A program made the position numbers and the translations under genes. Under the pieces are notes generated by a model. It saw only the letters and a list, made by a program, of their open reading frames with translations. It had not been told where the DNA came from and made no database searches. From contig CAYTPZ010000001.1 in NCBI GenBank assembly GCA_964440095.1, positions 262,013 through 326,012 of the forward strand: a DNA stretch of 64,000 bases, written 5' to 3'. Of the stretch, positions 62,451 to 64,000 are shown in pieces (positions within the stretch are counted from its first letter, which is position 1; every line of letters begins with the position of its first letter). The stretch comes from JACNKJ01 sp964440095. GTDB taxonomy: Bacteria; Krumholzibacteriota; Krumholzibacteriia; JACNKJ01.

Positions 62451-63161
62451 TTAGCCGCCCACCTGAATGTTGCCGCCAAGTCCGCCCAGGAATGCTGCCA
62501 GGAGAACGCCGATCAGGAATATGACCAGAATCGGCGCCGCCGCCTGCTTCTGACTCTTGCCCGTGAGGACCGCTGCTCCGGCGATCATGAGGATCAGACC
62601 CCAGATCTGAAAGAGGCCGAACTGGCTGAGGATGCGCTGAAGAAAACTGGGCTCGGAGAACAGAGAACCCAGGCTGAGGTCGAGGATGACCTCCTGCATC
62701 TTCGAAGGATCAGAAATCTCAGGCTTCGTCATAACCAGATAGACGGCGTTGATGATCTGGTACAAGATTCCGATGAAGCCCGTATAGATAGTCAAAGTCA
62801 GCACTCGCCCGAAACCGATCCCCCCGAAACTGATGGTCAGGGCCAGCCAATAGAAGAAGGCGATGATCAGGATCATGATGAGCTGACCGAGGATCTGACT
62901 GGCAATCATGACCGGCCCCATGAAGCCTATGGAGTCGGGATCCTGACCCTGCTCGATGATGCTCGCGTTGATGGCCTCCTCCATCACCGGACCCATGGCC
63001 AGGCTGATGGCAATCAGTATCACAAACATGACGATCAGGCCGGGCCAGACGCTGAGTCCGTCGCGAATCTGTGGATAGACGGTGGACGGACTGGTGAATA
63101 TCCGAAAAATGGCGGAGAACCCATCCTCGAATGAGGGTTTGGCCGCTTGGCTCATTTCCAT
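62451..63161 (-). CDS. Yip1-family integral membrane protein
   Basis: A 236-residue Yip1-domain protein. The soluble N-terminus (FEDGFSAIFRIFTSPSTVYPQI) is typical, followed by about five helices (for example WPGLIVMFVILIAISLAM and ILVIFLIGVLLAAFLGGLGG at the end). Bacterial members have no known function. The ATG is five bases after GGAGG. It is monocistronic or ends a short transcript. Confidence 0.87.
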   Translation of the reverse strand: MEMSQAAKPSFEDGFSAIFRIFTSPSTVYPQIRDGLSVWPGLIVMFVILIAISLAMGPVMEEAINASIIEQGQDPDSIGFMGPVMIASQILGQLIMILIIAFFYWLALTISFGGIGFGRVLTLTIYTGFIGILYQIINAVYLVMTKPEISDPSKMQEVILDLSLGSLFSEPSFLQRILSQFGLFQIWGLILMIAGAAVLTGKSQKQAAAPILVIFLIGVLLAAFLGGLGGNIQVGG

Positions 63162-63206
63162 GGTAACCTCCGAAAAGGCGCAATGAGTTGGGGATGCTGA
63201 GCCTCT

Positions 63207-63235
63207 ACGCTAGCTTCAGACCTTGCTTTAGTCAA
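63207..63235 (-). promoter_or_regulatory. Possible promoter of the Yip1-family gene
   Basis: TTGACT (63230-63235, five of six) is 17 bases from TAGCGT (63207-63212, three of six). The -10 box is weak. Confidence 0.35.
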
Positions 63236-63251
63236 TGGAAAGGACGAGGCT

Positions 63252-64000
63252 TCAAGGGTTTCGCTTGCGCAGGGCCAGGGTGATTTCCGGGGTGAGTGTG
63301 AGACCGGTAAACCGTCCCAATCCCTTTGCGAAGCCGCGGAACAAGCGCTTTTTGGCGCTGTCGCCGCTGCGGCGAAGGGAGCCGTCGTACCAAAGGTCCG
63401 TATCGTCGATGCGGCCCTGCCGATGAGGTGCGACGAGTTCGGCACTGGGGCCCAGGCAGCGAAGAACCTCACCCGCCGTGCCTCCGCGAATACCTTCACG
63501 CAGCAAACGATCCCAGCTGCTGTCCGGATCCACCCGTGCTGAGAGCTTACGCGCCAGAAAATGAGCCAGGCCTTTGGGCAGGTAATTGAGCAGGGGAAGT
63601 CCAGTGGTATGGAGTTCCATGGGAAAGAGCCGGTTGGGAGTTTCATTGAGGAAAAGGAGGCCGCCGGGTTTCAGCATATGCCAGAGGGCCGGCATGAGGC
63701 TGAGGCGGTCGTCGGGCAGCAGGTGCTCGAAGACGGCGCTGAGCAAAATGCCGTCGAACTCGCCTAAATCCGGCGGCAATTGATCGCCCCCGGGGGATTG
63801 GAGGAAGCGCAGATTCGAGAGTTCGTAGAACTCCTGCCGTGCCCGGGCAATCTCCAATGACTCGGCGAGAAGTTCGACCCCCAGGATCTCGGCCCCCGGG
63901 AATTGCTGACCCAGGAAAACGCCCGACGCGCCGGTGCCACAACCGAAATCGAGAATTCGGCTGCCGGGGCCGAAGTGGTTTTCGTCTACGAAACTGAAAA
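63252..64000 (-). CDS. Class I SAM-dependent methyltransferase, N-terminus outside the window
   Basis: The reading frame is open from the right edge to the TGA at 63252. The visible N-terminal part has motif I ILDFGCGTGASGVFLGQQFPG at about 63890-63955, then GVELLAESLEIARAR as the acidic end of strand 2, GEFDGILLSAVFEHLLPDD (motif IV) and MLKPGGLLFLNETPN (motif VI). The best local start inside the window would be TTG 63857, but the homology upstream shows that the true start lies beyond the edge. Substrate unknown. Confidence 0.9.
   Translation of the reverse strand, partial: FSFVDENHFGPGSRILDFGCGTGASGVFLGQQFPGAEILGVELLAESLEIARARQEFYELSNLRFLQSPGGDQLPPDLGEFDGILLSAVFEHLLPDDRLSLMPALWHMLKPGGLLFLNETPNRLFPMELHTTGLPLLNYLPKGLAHFLARKLSARVDPDSSWDRLLREGIRGGTAGEVLRCLGPSAELVAPHRQGRIDDTDLWYDGSLRRSGDSAKKRLFRGFAKGLGRFTGLTLTPEITLALRKRNP

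Overview
The window is a gene-dense, GC-rich bacterial chromosome segment with no rRNA, tRNA, CRISPR array or insertion sequence that I can see. No stretch longer than about 300 bases lacks a gene. An outer membrane is indicated by beta-barrel proteins, a lipoprotein and an Omp28-like protein. A secreted protein ending in an FlgD/type IX-like sorting domain (NYPNPFNP motif), the long Bacteroidota-style CcsA and the Omp28-like protein point to the FCB superphylum, perhaps an uncultured lineage such as Krumholzibacteriota or Eisenbacteria. That placement is inference, not a marker-gene result.

Region 1 (1-10.6 kb, minus strand) is a complex I operon, nuoA-C-E-F-H-J-K-L-M-N, with one promoter upstream of nuoA and one terminator after nuoN. 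nuoB, nuoD, nuoG and nuoI are absent although the genes are packed with 4-base overlaps. Downstream are a Rossmann-fold nucleotide-binding protein, a divergent PAP2 protein and a cut-off secreted protein. Region 2 (10.6-16.5 kb) holds a UvrD-type helicase with an internal DEDDh exonuclease domain, preceded by a translationally coupled 20-codon ORF, then a secreted protein and a SpoU methyltransferase.

Region 3 (16.5-23.9 kb, plus strand) is the most distinctive unit: an operon for sulfur redox chemistry and sulfur-compound transport. It encodes an ArsR repressor with two cysteines placed as in persulfide sensors (SqrR/BigR), a Tat-exported PsrA/PhsA-type molybdoenzyme, a four-cluster ferredoxin, two tandem NrfD membrane subunits, two YeeE/YedE-type transporters (the second with a cysteine-less rhodanese domain) and MobA for the cofactor. 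Region 4 (23.9-31.3 kb, minus strand) is a tightly overlapping operon, resB-ccsA-moaD-moaE-pepA-acpS-NYN-xth, joining system II cytochrome c assembly to molybdopterin synthase.

Region 5 (31.3-45.6 kb) has metabolic and cell-envelope genes: two small plus-strand genes, an inositol-phosphatase-like enzyme, an MBL hydrolase, an archaeal-type (type II) GAPDH homologue, and minus-strand operons of secreted, lipoprotein, beta-barrel, TPR, TlpA, Omp28-like and FlgD-tailed proteins, then YifB and a small acidic CxxC protein. Region 6 (45.6-62.4 kb, minus strand) is translation and DNA-repair housekeeping: EF-G-like, yebC, ruvC-A-B, queA, tgt, yajC, def, fmt, rsmB, a PASTA protein, rpe, ffh, rpsP, khpA, rimM, trmD, rplS, rnhB, yraN. 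The window closes with a Yip1-family membrane protein and a methyltransferase that runs off the edge.

Start codons were chosen from Shine-Dalgarno spacing and overlap with the upstream gene. TTG and GTG starts are common here. Promoters and operators were read by eye and are predictions.
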